NCBI RefSeq assembly: GCF_001613205.1
Contig: NZ_BDBX01000024.1
Span: 186,001 to 250,000 of the forward strand
Reading direction: 5' to 3'
Source of the DNA: Nocardia sienata NBRC 100364
Lineage (GTDB): Bacteria > Actinomycetota > Actinomycetes > Mycobacteriales > Mycobacteriaceae
DNA: 64,000 nt
The notes beneath the pieces were generated by a model, which saw only the letters and a list, made by a program, of their open reading frames with translations, was not told the origin of the DNA and searched no databases. The translations under genes and the position numbers were made by a program. Within the stretch, counting starts at the first letter, position 1. Each line of letters starts with the position of its first letter. Below are positions 19,469-29,963 of the stretch, one piece after another.

Positions 19469-20489
19469 ACTTCGGCAGGTTCACGACCTGGGCCGCGTAG
19501 GAGAGTCCGGCGCCGAAGGCGATGAGCAGCGCGGTATCGCCGGGCCGGGACTGCCCGGTGCGCAACAGAGTCTCCATCGCCAGCGGGATCGAGGCTGCCG
19601 AGGTGTTGCCGGCTTCCTCGATATCGTTGGCCAGCGCGCAGTTCTCCGGCAGTTTCAGCACCCGCGCCATGATCTCGATGATCCGGCCGTTGGCCTGGTG
19701 CGGGATCATGGCGTCCAGGTCGTCGGTGGACAGACCGGCGCGGTCGACGGCGTCGCGGCAGACCTTCTCCAGGGAGTGCGCCGCCCACCGGAACACCGCG
19801 GTGCCCTCCATGGCCAGATAGGGGCGGACGGCGTCGGTGCCCTTCTCCTCGATCTCGGCGAAGAACTCGACCCAGTCCTTGTCCTGGCGGATGACCCGGT
19901 GCTGAGTGCCGTCGGAGCCCCAGACCGTCGGCCCGATGCCCTGTTCCTCGGCCGGGCCCACCACCACGGCGCCCGCGCCGTCGGCGAACAGGAACGCGGT
20001 ACCGCGGTCGGCCGGGTTGACGGTGTCGCTGAGTTTCTCCACCCCGATCACGAGCACGTGCGAGGCGGTACCGGCGCGAACCAGGTCCGATGCCATGGCC
20101 AGGCCGTGGCAGAATCCGGCGCAGCCGGCCGAGAGATCGAAGGCGGCGGCGCCGCCGGTGCCGAGTTCGGTGGCGATCCGGGGCGCGGCGGCGGGGGTCA
20201 GCAGCAGATGGGTCGACGTGGCGACGATGACGCAGTCGACCTGGTCGCCGGCGATACCGGCCGCGTCCAGGGCGCCGCGGCAGGCGGCCACGCTCATCGA
20301 ATGAATGGTCTCGGTGTCGTCGGCGAAGCGGCGGGTGCGGATACCCGAACGGGTGCGGATCCACTCGTCGCTGGAATCGATCGGTCCGGCTACTTCGTCG
20401 TTGGTCACGACTCTTGCCGGGCGGTACACGCCCAGTCCCAGGATCGCGGTGTGCTGCGCCCCGGTCGTCTGGGCGATCTGAGTAGCCAT
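19443..20489 (-). CDS. Beta-ketoacyl-ACP synthase III (FabH family)
   Basis: A 348-aa thiolase-fold enzyme that condenses an acyl-CoA starter with malonyl-ACP. The catalytic triad is visible: Cys123 in DLSAGCAGF, His264 in IPHQANGRI and Asn295 in EAGNTSAAS. SDEWIRTRSGIRTR and the C-terminal GAGLSYAAQVV are typical. In mycolic-acid bacteria FabH links FAS I products to the FAS II elongation system, which is a plausible role here. The ATG has TAGGAG upstream. Confidence 0.92.
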   Translation of the reverse strand: MATQIAQTTGAQHTAILGLGVYRPARVVTNDEVAGPIDSSDEWIRTRSGIRTRRFADDTETIHSMSVAACRGALDAAGIAGDQVDCVIVATSTHLLLTPAAAPRIATELGTGGAAAFDLSAGCAGFCHGLAMASDLVRAGTASHVLVIGVEKLSDTVNPADRGTAFLFADGAGAVVVGPAEEQGIGPTVWGSDGTQHRVIRQDKDWVEFFAEIEEKGTDAVRPYLAMEGTAVFRWAAHSLEKVCRDAVDRAGLSTDDLDAMIPHQANGRIIEIMARVLKLPENCALANDIEEAGNTSAASIPLAMETLLRTGQSRPGDTALLIAFGAGLSYAAQVVNLPKFSAPRPLS

Positions 20490-20747
20490 GGTGCTTCTCC
20501 TATGTACCTGCGGCTGGGCCGCCGCGGGGGTGGGCCCGATTTCGATGTGAGTTCCTCACCCGCCGACCGCGTGATCGCGGTCACCGGGCAATCCGGAGAC
20601 ATGAGGCACCCTCATATTATCCCACGGACGTGCCACGGCATCGGCAATTCGATATTCGCCGGGGTTATAGAGATCGACTCCGGGTATTGCGGCGGTACAC
20701 GCCCGCGGCCGCGGCCGTGTACCCGGAGAACAAGCGAGGAAAAACTC

Positions 20748-21008
20748 ATGCTCGGACTCGGCATCATCGGCTGGATCATCATCGGCGGTATCGCCGGCTG
20801 GATCGCCAGTAAGATCATGAAAACCGACGCCCAGCAGGGCATTCTGCTCAATATCGTGGTAGGCATCGTCGGCGGCCTCATCGGCGGCTTCCTGCTCTCG
20901 GCATTCGGTGTCGACGTGAACAGTGCGGGCTGGTTCTTCAGCTTCTTCACCTGCCTGGCCGGCGCCGTCATCCTCTTGTTCCTGGTGAAGTTGGTCGTAC
21001 GGAGGTAG
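20748..21008 (+). CDS. GlsB/YeaQ/YmgE family membrane protein
   Basis: An 86-aa protein made of three glycine-rich membrane helices, with GLGIIGWIIIGGIAGWIASKI and IVVGIVGGLIGGFLL typical of the family. It is linked to stress responses in other bacteria and its mechanism is unknown. The ATG has GCGAGGA upstream. Its upstream 258-bp region lies between it and the divergent fabH. Confidence 0.9.
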   Translation: MLGLGIIGWIIIGGIAGWIASKIMKTDAQQGILLNIVVGIVGGLIGGFLLSAFGVDVNSAGWFFSFFTCLAGAVILLFLVKLVVRR

Positions 21009-21151
21009 GCCTCGGCTCGACACCCGGTGCCACCGGCCTGTTCGGCGTAAGGTGTGAACGCTTGCGCCGACAGGTTCGGCCGGCCCGTGCGCGGTGACCG
21101 GTCGCCACCCGAGAGTCCGCGCCGATCGAACCGAGTACGAAAGAGGAATCA

Positions 21152-21877
21152 GTGGCACGCCGTCCCACGCCGCCCGGCACCCCGGAAACCACCGGTCCGG
21201 CCCATCTGGCCGATCTGGTGCGCAGTGCGATCCCGCCGATGCATCCGGCCGGATTGCCCTTCGTGGCCGTTCCGCTGGGGGCCGCGGTCCTGGGCCGCAG
21301 GCGGCGCTGGGTCCGCCGGACCGCGCTGGCCGCGGCCGCGGCGAGCGCCGCCTTCTTCCGGCACCCACATCGGGTCCCGCCGAATCGGCCCGGAGTGGTG
21401 GTCGCCCCCGCCGACGGTGAGGTCGCCCTGGTCGACACGGCCGCGCCCCCGCCCGAGCTGGGTCTGGGCGATCAGCCGCGGCCCCGGGTGAGCATCTTCC
21501 TGTCGGTCCTGGACGTGCATGTCCAGCGCACGCCGGTCTCGGGTGTGGTACGCGATGTGCGCTACCGGCGCGGGCAGTTCAAATCCGCCGACCTGGCCGA
21601 TGCCAGCGAGGTCAACGAACGCAGCAGCATGCTCATCGATACCCCCGACGGGCAGCAGGTGGTGGTGGTCCAGATCGCCGGTCTGCTGGCCCGGCGCATC
21701 GTGTGTGACGCCGCTGCCGGTGACCGGATCACCATCGGCGACACCTACGGCCTCATCCGGTTCGGGTCTCGGGTGGACACCTACTTCCCGGCCGGCACCG
21801 AACTGCTGGTGAACATCGGCCAGCGGACGATCGGGGGGGAGACGATGCTGGCGGTCCTGCCGGCGGCGGGCGCGTGA
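21152..21877 (+). CDS. psd: Phosphatidylserine decarboxylase
   Basis: A 241-aa pro-enzyme of the short PSD type that makes phosphatidylethanolamine. The family pattern [18 protein letters not shown] and [16 protein letters not shown] is present. The self-cleavage site is the FGS triplet in [11 protein letters not shown] near residue 210, where Ser becomes the pyruvoyl group. The GTG start has AGAGGAA upstream. Its stop overlaps the pssA start, so the two steps of PE synthesis are coupled. Confidence 0.94.
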   Translation: MARRPTPPGTPETTGPAHLADLVRSAIPPMHPAGLPFVAVPLGAAVLGRRRRWVRRTALAAAAASAAFFRHPHRVPPNRPGVVVAPADGEVALVDTAAPPPELGLGDQPRPRVSIFLSVLDVHVQRTPVSGVVRDVRYRRGQFKSADLADASEVNERSSMLIDTPDGQQVVVVQIAGLLARRIVCDAAAGDRITIGDTYGLIRFGSRVDTYFPAGTELLVNIGQRTIGGETMLAVLPAAGA

Positions 21878-22800
21878 TGGAGCAGGTCATCGAAGGCAGG
21901 CGGCGCCGATCGATCCGGCTGCTGCCCAGTATCGTCACCATCCTGGCGCTGTGCTCGGGTCTGTCCGCGGTGCGGTTCGGCCTGGAGGGTGAACTGAAGA
22001 TCGCGCTCGCCATGATCGGCGCGGCCGCGGTACTGGACACCCTCGACGGCCGGTTGGCGCGGTTGCTGTCGGCGACCACCAAGATCGGCGCCGAGCTGGA
22101 TTCCCTCTCCGATGCCATCTCCTTCGGGGTGGCACCCGCGTTGGTGCTCTATGTGGTGCTGTTCAACGGCGAGAGCAGCGGGTCGGGCTGGATCATCGCG
22201 CTGCTGTTCGCGGTGAGCATCGTGCTGCGGCTGGCCCGGTTCAACACCCTGCTCGACGACGACACCCGTCCGGATTGGGCGCGCGAGTACTTCGTCGGTG
22301 TCCCGGCTCCGGCCGGCGCGCTCATTGCGATGGCCCCGATCGCGGTGTATGTACAGTTCGGCGACGGCTGGTGGACGAGTTTCCCGGTGGTCGCGGCGTG
22401 GACCGTCTTCACCGCGGCGTTGTGTGTGAGCACCATCCCGACGCTGGCACTCAAGTCGGTGTCGGTTGCCCCGCAGGCCGCCGCCGGGCTGCTGGTGCTG
22501 GTCGCGCTGGCCGGCGCGGCGCTGATCACCTACCCCATCGTGCTGTTGCTCGTGCTGATCGTGCTGTATCTCGGACATATTCCTTTCGCGTGGTACTCAC
22601 GGCGCTGGGTGGCGGCCCGGCCCGAGACCTGGCAGTACAAACCGGCCGAGCGTCGCGCGCAGCGCCGGGCCGACCGCCGGTTGACCGTGTTGCGGCGTCC
22701 GGAGATCCGGCGGCCGGTACTGCGCCGCCCCGATATCCGGCGGCCGGCTCTACGTGGCGATTCGCGGTTGCGGTTGCGCCGGCCCGGGGGGCGGAACTGA
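21874..22800 (+). CDS. pssA: CDP-diacylglycerol-serine O-phosphatidyltransferase
   Basis: A 308-aa membrane enzyme that makes phosphatidylserine. The CDP-alcohol motif is complete: [20 protein letters not shown] followed by LDSLSD. About eight helices follow. Start may be GTG 21874 or ATG 21877; both overlap the psd stop. The C-terminal 45 residues are unusual: a cytoplasmic, arginine-rich tail repeating a unit like LRRPxIRRPxL about three times. Confidence 0.94.
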   Translation: MMEQVIEGRRRRSIRLLPSIVTILALCSGLSAVRFGLEGELKIALAMIGAAAVLDTLDGRLARLLSATTKIGAELDSLSDAISFGVAPALVLYVVLFNGESSGSGWIIALLFAVSIVLRLARFNTLLDDDTRPDWAREYFVGVPAPAGALIAMAPIAVYVQFGDGWWTSFPVVAAWTVFTAALCVSTIPTLALKSVSVAPQAAAGLLVLVALAGAALITYPIVLLLVLIVLYLGHIPFAWYSRRWVAARPETWQYKPAERRAQRRADRRLTVLRRPEIRRPVLRRPDIRRPALRGDSRLRLRRPGGRN

Positions 22801-22810
22801 GGGATTTCTG

Positions 22811-22829
22811 CGTCAACCCCAGGTTGACG
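22811..22829 (+). promoter_or_regulatory. Palindromic operator 1 upstream of the ClpC2-like gene
   Basis: CGTCAACC-CCA-GGTTGACG, with perfect 8-bp arms. It shares the GTCAAC/GTTGAC half-site with the next palindrome 6 bp downstream. Confidence 0.75.
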
Positions 22830-22835
22830 ATGGTC

Positions 22836-22860
22836 ATGCGTCAACCTATAGTTGACGCAT
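22836..22860 (+). promoter_or_regulatory. Palindromic operator 2 overlapping promoter and start of the ClpC2-like gene
   Basis: ATGCGTCAAC-CTATA-GTTGACGCAT has perfect 10-bp arms. It covers the -10 box TATAGT (22847-22852) and the first two bases of the ATG at 22859. A protein bound here would block a leaderless promoter. Confidence 0.8.
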
Positions 22861-23617
22861 GACTACAGTACGTCTGGACGATCTCATCGAGGTCATCAAG
22901 AAGGCCCGGCCCGACAACGCGCTGGAACAACTCGCCGACGCGGTGGTCACCGCGGGGCATCTCGGTGAGCTGGCCGACCATCTGATCGGTCATTTCGTCG
23001 ATCAGGCCCGGCGTTCGGGTGCCTCGTGGACGGAGATCGGCGCGAGCATGGGGGTCAGTAAACAGGCGGCCCAGAAACGCTTTGTGCCCAAGCCGCCGGG
23101 CGATCCCACCGCCGAGATGGCTACCGATGCCGGCTTCGGCAAATTCACCCCGCGTGCCCGCGCGGTCGTTGTGGCGGCTCAGGAGGCCGCGACCATCACC
23201 GGCAGCGCCGAGATCTCCCTCGGTCATCTGGTGCTGGGCCTGCTCAGCGAGGCGGACGGTCTCGCCGGTCAGCTGATCGTGGAACAGGGCGTCGCCCTCG
23301 CGGATGTCGCGAGCGCGGCGCTGACCGCGGTGGGCGGCGACGCGACGGCCGGACCGGAGGCCTTGAAGGCCGCGACCGCCGCCGGCAAGATGAGCGGACT
23401 CGTCCCCTTCGGTGCCGAGGCCAAGAAGGCGCTGGAGTTGACCTTCCGCGAGGCCCTGCGGCTCGCGCACAACTACATCGGCACCGAGCACATCCTGCTC
23501 GCCGTCCTCGAGCTGGAGAACGGCTCGGGGATCTTGAGCGATACCGGATTGCGCAAGGAGCCGATCGAGACCAGATTGATCGAACTACTGCAGCAGATCG
23601 TCGCCGAGAAGAAATAG
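22859..23617 (+). CDS. ClpC2-like protein: helix-turn-helix plus Clp N-domain
   Basis: A 252-aa protein with no ATPase domain. Residues about 56-75 (SWTEIGASMGVSKQAAQKRF) form a clear helix-turn-helix. From about residue 93 two Clp_N repeats follow (FTPRARAVVVAAQEAA, ISLGHLVLGLL, NYIGTEHILLAVLE). M. tuberculosis ClpC2 has this size and layout as I remember it, and it can bind ligands of the ClpC1 N-domain such as cyclomarin. Two palindromes sharing a half-site lie at its promoter, so autorepression is likely (inference). The start is leaderless. Confidence 0.85.
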   Translation: MTTVRLDDLIEVIKKARPDNALEQLADAVVTAGHLGELADHLIGHFVDQARRSGASWTEIGASMGVSKQAAQKRFVPKPPGDPTAEMATDAGFGKFTPRARAVVVAAQEAATITGSAEISLGHLVLGLLSEADGLAGQLIVEQGVALADVASAALTAVGGDATAGPEALKAATAAGKMSGLVPFGAEAKKALELTFREALRLAHNYIGTEHILLAVLELENGSGILSDTGLRKEPIETRLIELLQQIVAEKK

Positions 23618-23787
23618 CGCACCTCGGCCGCGGGGGTACCCGGGACGCCGTGCGCCCTGCGTTCGGCGCGATTCGAACAGTTCGTGGTGCGTGGTGTGTG
23701 GGCGGCCACCGCCCGCTGTGCCGGTATTACCGCAGGCGGGGGCTCCGATGCACTCGATCCGGGGCGGTATCCCGGTAATCTATAGCA

Positions 23788-24081
23788 ATGGCGGATGAAA
23801 CGGACTCCGACCTGGTGGCCGGTGAGCACCGGGACGATCTGCTGCGCGCATTGACCTATGTCTCCACCGAATCGTTGTCGGACGGGAGCTATGTGGTCAA
23901 CGGCGATCTACCGCCGGAGGTCGCGCCGCCGTTCATTCGCGCCATCATGCGGGTCGAGGCCGAACTGCTACTGCACGATGCCGAGTTCGTCACGATCGAC
24001 GAGGGAGAGCCGCGCACCCCGGAGGAGCGGCGCGCGGATGCCTTTCTGGCCCTTGCCCTGCGGGTCACCGACAGTCTTTGA
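23788..24081 (+). CDS. Hypothetical acidic protein, 97 aa
   Basis: A small acidic soluble protein with no family I recognise. It is mostly helical by eye, with LPPEVAPPFIRAIMRVEAELLL and a run of Glu/Asp (DEGEPRTPEERRADAF). ATG at 23788 follows TAATCT (23776-23781) by 6 nt, so it appears leaderless. It sits between the ClpC2-like gene and groEL2, two proteostasis genes, but nothing else ties it to them. Confidence 0.7.
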   Translation: MADETDSDLVAGEHRDDLLRALTYVSTESLSDGSYVVNGDLPPEVAPPFIRAIMRVEAELLLHDAEFVTIDEGEPRTPEERRADAFLALALRVTDSL

Positions 24082-24138
24082 GGTCCGGTGCCGCGGGTTC
24101 GCGACCTCTCGGTCTCGATTCTGCACTCCGCCGCTGGA

Positions 24139-24158
24139 GTCGCTGCGCTCCGTCGCTC
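24139..24158 (-). repeat. Short dispersed repeat GAGCGnnGGAGCGCAGCGAC, copy 2
   Basis: On the minus strand it reads GAGCGACGGAGCGCAGCGAC, one base different from the copy at 5155-5174. Confidence 0.7.
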
Positions 24159-24240
24159 TGTCGTCCCGGAATCGAGACGGGCTCTCGAACCTCTTCGGGG
24201 GCCGGAGCGGGAGTAGCTGTGGTCTGTGCGGCGGTCGACC

Positions 24241-24266
24241 TTGCACTCGGCACCGGTGAGTGCTAA
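24241..24266 (+). promoter_or_regulatory. CIRCE operator 1 (HrcA site)
   Basis: TTGCACTC-N9-GAGTGCTAA matches the CIRCE consensus TTAGCACTC-N9-GAGTGCTAA apart from one missing base in the left arm. HrcA represses chaperonin genes through it. Confidence 0.9.
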
Positions 24267-24274
24267 AAATGGCA

Positions 24275-24301
24275 TTGGCACTCCCCACCGGAGAGTGCCA
24301 A
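24275..24301 (+). promoter_or_regulatory. CIRCE operator 2 (HrcA site)
   Basis: TTGGCACTC-N9-GAGTGCCAA is a perfect 9-bp inverted repeat, 8 bp after the first CIRCE element. Confidence 0.92.
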
Positions 24302-24382
24302 AGGTCGGGACGGTGAGATCGGGTACCACGACACCCCTGGTCGTCCGTCGCGGGCACCGAACCTGGCCACAAGCGTAGCTAA

Positions 24383-26071
<1,689 letters not shown>

Positions 26072-26100
26072 GTCCTGCCACCCGGCAATCCTTTTCGAAT

Positions 26101-26136
26101 CGAGGGCCGGTCCACCTACGGGTGGACCGGCCCTCG
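26101..26136 (+). terminator. groEL2 terminator hairpin
   Basis: A perfect 16-bp inverted repeat, CGAGGGCCGGTCCACC-TACG-mirror, lies 30 nt after the groEL2 stop. No T-run follows, as is common in actinobacteria. Confidence 0.88.
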
Positions 26137-26220
26137 GCGTATCTATCGCTACGTTGACGAGACTTTGGGTATCCTAGGTATCTATATCTGACATAAGGGA
26201 TGTCCAGAGAAGGTGGTGAC

Positions 26221-26439
26221 ATGGGATCTTCCAAGACGCCGATCGAGATCGATGACGAAGCGCTGGCGATCGCGGCGGAGGTGCTCGGTACCAAGACGAA
26301 GAAGGATACGGTCAATGCCGCCCTTCGTGAGGTCGGTCAACGATTGGTCCGCATGCGCGCTCTCGCCCGCCTCGGCGAGATGGCCGACGGAGGCGACTTC
26401 GACGAATTTCTCGGCAACAAGGCGGCCTACCGCCGGTGA
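26221..26439 (+). CDS. vapB: VapB-family antitoxin
   Basis: A 72-aa ribbon-helix-helix-type antitoxin. IEIDDEALAIAAEVLGTKTKKDTVNAALREV is the DNA-binding part, and the C-terminal half (LGEMADGGDFDEFLGNKAAYRR) would wrap the toxin. ATG 26221 has GAAGGTGG upstream; an ATG at 26200 lies before this site. It overlaps vapC by 4 nt (GTGA). The promoter region has TTGACG (26154-26159) and three spaced TATC repeats that may be the operator. Confidence 0.9.
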   Translation: MGSSKTPIEIDDEALAIAAEVLGTKTKKDTVNAALREVGQRLVRMRALARLGEMADGGDFDEFLGNKAAYRR

Positions 26440-26852
26440 CCCCCGCCATCTACCTCATTGATATCTCTGGGCTGTTCCGGATTCTCCAGGAGCCCTACCG
26501 GAAGGCGTGGGCCGATCAGCTGGCTGCGGGAGTGATCGCCACCTGTCCGATCGTGGAACTCGAATTCCTGTATTCGTCCAGATCATTGGCCGACCGGCTC
26601 GAGAAGCGGCGGCTACTGCATGATCTGTTCGGTTGGACCCCGATGCCGGACCGGGCCTACGAGCGGGCCGAGGAGGTTCAACAGCTGATGACGGAGCGGG
26701 GAACACACCGTTCGGCCGGCCCGGTGGACCTCCTCATTGCGGCGACCGCCGAACACAGCCGACTCACAATCCTGTCCGATGACAACGATTTCGCGACTGT
26801 TGCCCGGATCACCGGGCAACAGGTGGCGTTTGTAGCCGGTGCTTCCGGCTGA
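26436..26852 (+). CDS. vapC: VapC-family PIN-domain ribonuclease toxin
   Basis: A 138-aa PIN domain. Acidic active-site residues are Asp9 (YLIDISGL), Glu41/43 (VELEFLY), Asp98 (PVDLLIAATA) and Asp118 (DDNDFATVA). VapC enzymes cut specific RNAs to halt growth until VapB is made. GTG start overlaps the vapB stop. Domain and catalytic residues look intact, so the pair should be functional. Confidence 0.92.
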   Translation: MTPAIYLIDISGLFRILQEPYRKAWADQLAAGVIATCPIVELEFLYSSRSLADRLEKRRLLHDLFGWTPMPDRAYERAEEVQQLMTERGTHRSAGPVDLLIAATAEHSRLTILSDDNDFATVARITGQQVAFVAGASG

Positions 26853-26962
26853 GCCCGGATCGCCGGATCGTGCTTCGACCATCGTTCGTCGATCGGCACC
26901 GGTGGCGACGCGATCAAAGCCTGGCGATCGCCGACCGGCAGTGTTGACCGGCTTGGCACCGA

Positions 26963-27754
26963 TCAGAGCGGGATGACGTGCGGACGGCCCGCGGTCGGCT
27001 CGGTGACCACCTGCGCGGCGAGGCCGAAGACATCGCGCAGCACGTCCGGACGCACGACCTGCGCGGGGGTGCCCTGGGTGACGATGGCACCGTTCTTCAT
27101 CGCGACGAGATGGTCGCTGTAGCGAGCGGCCAGCGAGATGTCGTGCAGGACCATGAGAACCGTCCGGTTGTGCTCGCGGTTCATCCGCACGATCAATTCC
27201 AGTAGTTCCACCTGATGTGCCAGGTCGAGGTAGGTCGTCGGCTCGTCCAGCAGCATGATGCCGGTTTCCTGGGCGAGTGTCATGGAGATCCACGCCCGTT
27301 GCCGTTGGCCACCGGAGAGTTCTTCCAGTCTGGCGCCGGCCAGGTCGAGCATGCCGGTGCTGTTCAGGACGTCCCGCAATGTTGTCTCGTCCAGGACCGA
27401 GAACTGTTCGTACCAGCGCTGCCTGGGGTGGCGCCCGCGTGAGACGAGATCGGCGACCGTGAGACCGGGCGGCGCGGCGGGAGACTGGGGCAGGATACTG
27501 ACACGCCGGGCGACCTGCCGGGTGGGCAGGGTGTTGATCGGCTTGCCGTCGAGCAGGACTCGACCGGCCCGGGGAGCTATGAGCCGACCGAGGCCGCGCA
27601 ACAATGTCGACTTCCCGCAGCCGTTGGGGCCGATGATCGACGTGACCGATCCGGTCGGCACATCGAAGGTCAGATCGTTGACGACCGGGGCGCCGTCGTA
27701 GCCGAGGGCGAGATTCTCCGCGCGCAGTACGGAAATCGTTTCCGGGTGACTCAC
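26963..27754 (-). CDS. Iron-siderophore ABC transporter ATPase (FecE/FepC type)
   Basis: A 263-aa ATPase with Walker A GPNGCGKST, the signature ELSGGQRQRAW, Walker B IMLLDEPTTYLD and the H-loop VLHDISLAARYSDH. The motif spacing is that of the FecE family. It powers import of ferric siderophores through the two FecCD permeases upstream. GTG overlaps the permease stop by 4 nt, so the three genes form one transcript. Confidence 0.95.
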   Translation of the reverse strand: MSHPETISVLRAENLALGYDGAPVVNDLTFDVPTGSVTSIIGPNGCGKSTLLRGLGRLIAPRAGRVLLDGKPINTLPTRQVARRVSILPQSPAAPPGLTVADLVSRGRHPRQRWYEQFSVLDETTLRDVLNSTGMLDLAGARLEELSGGQRQRAWISMTLAQETGIMLLDEPTTYLDLAHQVELLELIVRMNREHNRTVLMVLHDISLAARYSDHLVAMKNGAIVTQGTPAQVVRPDVLRDVFGLAAQVVTEPTAGRPHVIPL

Positions 27755-28833
27755 GTCAGCTTCCTTTGGTTCCGTAGGACCAGAAAGAGGAGATAGGGCC
27801 CGCCCAGCACCGCGGTGGCCACACCGACGGGTAGCGATACCGAGAGCGCGTTCGCGGCGAGGGTGTCGGCGACCGAGACGAATACGATGCCCACCAATCC
27901 GGAGGTCAGAATCGGCGGCACGGTCGACCGGGTGAGCAGCCGCGCGATCTGGGGGCTCGCCAGCGCGACGAAGACCAGCGGGCCCGCGACCACGACCCCG
28001 GTGGCGGCCAGCAGCGTCGCGAGGGCCAGCGCGTACAGGCGAAGGCGGCCGATCCGGATCCCCAGTCCCAGCGCGATATCGTCGTCCATGGTGAGCAGCA
28101 TCAGCCGCCGCCCCAGCAGCAGCGCGGCCACCAGCAGGACCAGGGCCAGCAGACCCATCGGCCGGATCAGCGGCCAGTCCTTGCCGTTGAGTGAACCGGA
28201 CATCCAGGTCAGCGCCTGCGCGGCATTGCTGACATCACCGAGGGTCAGCAGCCAGGTCGTCAGGCTCACCGCGAGTCCGTTGATGCCGAGCCCGACGAGC
28301 ACCAGGCGGTAGCTGTCCAGAGTCGCGGAAAAGGCGAGCAGGAAGAGCAGGGCTCCGGCCAGGATGCCACCGCCGAACGCGGCGACCGGCAGACCGACCC
28401 CGGCGGCCAACCCACTGAGACCGGCGGCGCCACCACCGGCCAGCACCAGCACGGAGACCGCGCCGAGCGAGGCGCCGGCCGTCACGCCGAGGATGTCGGG
28501 GCTGGCGAGTGGGTTGCGTGCCACGGTCTGGGTGATCGCCCCCGCCATGGCCAGACAGCCGCCCGCGATGACGGCCCCCACGGCGCGCGGCGCCCGGAAT
28601 TCCGTCACGGCGAGGTGGAGCCGGGAGTTCGAGTCATCGCCCAGCAGCGCACGGACGCCGGCGTCCAGTGGGAGCGCGGAACCACCGTTGGCGATATGGA
28701 TCGCGGTGGCCGCCAAGGCCAGCAGGGACAATGCGACACCGACCCACAGCGCTCGGGGCATGACGCGCACCGAGACCGGACCCCACCGCAGGACGCGGGT
28801 GGGCGCGAGCAGGTTCGGGGCCGGGCCGCTCAT
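27751..28833 (-). CDS. FecCD-family siderophore permease, subunit 2
   Basis: A 360-aa permease with about ten membrane helices. FRAPRAVGAVIAGGCLAMAGAITQTVARNPLASPDILGVTAGAS and GPLVFVALASPQIARLL are FecCD signatures. It pairs with the next permease to form the channel. ATG overlaps the upstream gene's stop by 4 nt. Confidence 0.95.
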   Translation of the reverse strand: MSGPAPNLLAPTRVLRWGPVSVRVMPRALWVGVALSLLALAATAIHIANGGSALPLDAGVRALLGDDSNSRLHLAVTEFRAPRAVGAVIAGGCLAMAGAITQTVARNPLASPDILGVTAGASLGAVSVLVLAGGGAAGLSGLAAGVGLPVAAFGGGILAGALLFLLAFSATLDSYRLVLVGLGINGLAVSLTTWLLTLGDVSNAAQALTWMSGSLNGKDWPLIRPMGLLALVLLVAALLLGRRLMLLTMDDDIALGLGIRIGRLRLYALALATLLAATGVVVAGPLVFVALASPQIARLLTRSTVPPILTSGLVGIVFVSVADTLAANALSVSLPVGVATAVLGGPYLLFLVLRNQRKLT

Positions 28834-29960
28834 ACGGTCACCAGCCGGCGCCGGCGAGCGAGTAGTACGAAGAACGGTGCCCCGATGACCGCGAGCACGA
28901 CCCCGACCGACAACTCACCCGGCCGGGCGATCACCCGGCCGGCAGTATCGGCGACGAGGACGAGGAATATGCCGAACGCGGCTGCCGCGGGCACCGAACG
29001 ACGATAGTCGGCACCGACGAGTGCCCTGGCGATATGCGGTACCAGCAACCCGGCGAAGGCGATCGGACCGGCCATGGTGACCGCGGAGCCGGCCAGCAGT
29101 GTGATCGCCCCGATGCCGGCACACCGCGCGACGGGGATGGAGGTCCCGAGCGATCGCGCCGCGTCCTCGCCGAGGGCGAGTGTGTTGAGCGCGCCGATAT
29201 TGAGCACGGCGAGCAGCAGCCCCGCGACCGCGAAGGGCCAGATCGCTTCGAGCGAGTCCGGGCGCGCCGCCAGTGAACCCACCTGCCAGAACCGCAGCGT
29301 GTCCAAGGACGCGCTGTCGAGCAGTACCAGCCCGGTGACCAGGCCGCCGCACAGCGCGGTGACCGCCGCGCCGGACAACACCAGCGTGATCGGCGTCGCC
29401 CCGTTACGGGCGGCGGTACCGACCGCGAACACCACCACACCGGCGAGCAGCGCGCCCACGAAGGCCAGACCGGCCTGGGCGGGTACCGGCAGGGAGCCGA
29501 ACAGGAACGTGGCGGATACGATCGCCAGCGCCGCGCCCTGATTGATACCGAGCAGGCCGGGTTCGGCGACAGCGTTGCGCGTATGTCCCTGGGTCAGGAT
29601 TCCGGCGACACCCAGGCAGGCGCCCGCGGCGATGCCGACGAGGGTGCGGGGCCAGCGGAGTTCGCGGATCGTCACATCCATATCGGTGCCGGTGGGGGTG
29701 AAGATCGCATGCCATACCTCCGGCAGGCTCGACGGGCTGCTCCCGACACAGACGCTCACCAGCACGGCCGCCACCACCGCGGCGACCGGCACGCCCACCA
29801 TGACCAGCGGTGCGCGACCGGGACGAGGCATGGCACCGCGGCGCGGCGGGACCGCAGACCCGACCGGCGATTCCGGGACATCCGAGGTGGTCTCGCCGGT
29901 CACCGGTTCGCTCGCACCGGCACTGTCGCCATCTCGGTTCTCCTTGCTAAGGTTCAGCAA
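28830..29960 (-). CDS. FecCD-family siderophore permease, subunit 1
   Basis: A 376-aa permease. LRWPRTLVGIAAGACLGVAGILTQGHTRNAVAEPGLLGINQGA is the family signature, and a polar N-terminal extension of about 45 residues precedes the first helix. The start is uncertain. TTG 29960 opens the frame, and a GTG at 29903 is possible. A putative -10 TAGGCT (minus strand, 29971-29976) lies inside an IdeR-box-like sequence. It heads the three-gene operon, divergent from the binding protein. Confidence 0.9.
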   Translation of the reverse strand: MLNLSKENRDGDSAGASEPVTGETTSDVPESPVGSAVPPRRGAMPRPGRAPLVMVGVPVAAVVAAVLVSVCVGSSPSSLPEVWHAIFTPTGTDMDVTIRELRWPRTLVGIAAGACLGVAGILTQGHTRNAVAEPGLLGINQGAALAIVSATFLFGSLPVPAQAGLAFVGALLAGVVVFAVGTAARNGATPITLVLSGAAVTALCGGLVTGLVLLDSASLDTLRFWQVGSLAARPDSLEAIWPFAVAGLLLAVLNIGALNTLALGEDAARSLGTSIPVARCAGIGAITLLAGSAVTMAGPIAFAGLLVPHIARALVGADYRRSVPAAAAFGIFLVLVADTAGRVIARPGELSVGVVLAVIGAPFFVLLARRRRLVTV

Positions 29961-29963
29961 CGC

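Noticed and set aside
26221..26852. VapBC as the edge of a mobile island
   Set aside because: No integrase, direct repeats or tRNA target are seen around it; it looks like a lone inserted pair.
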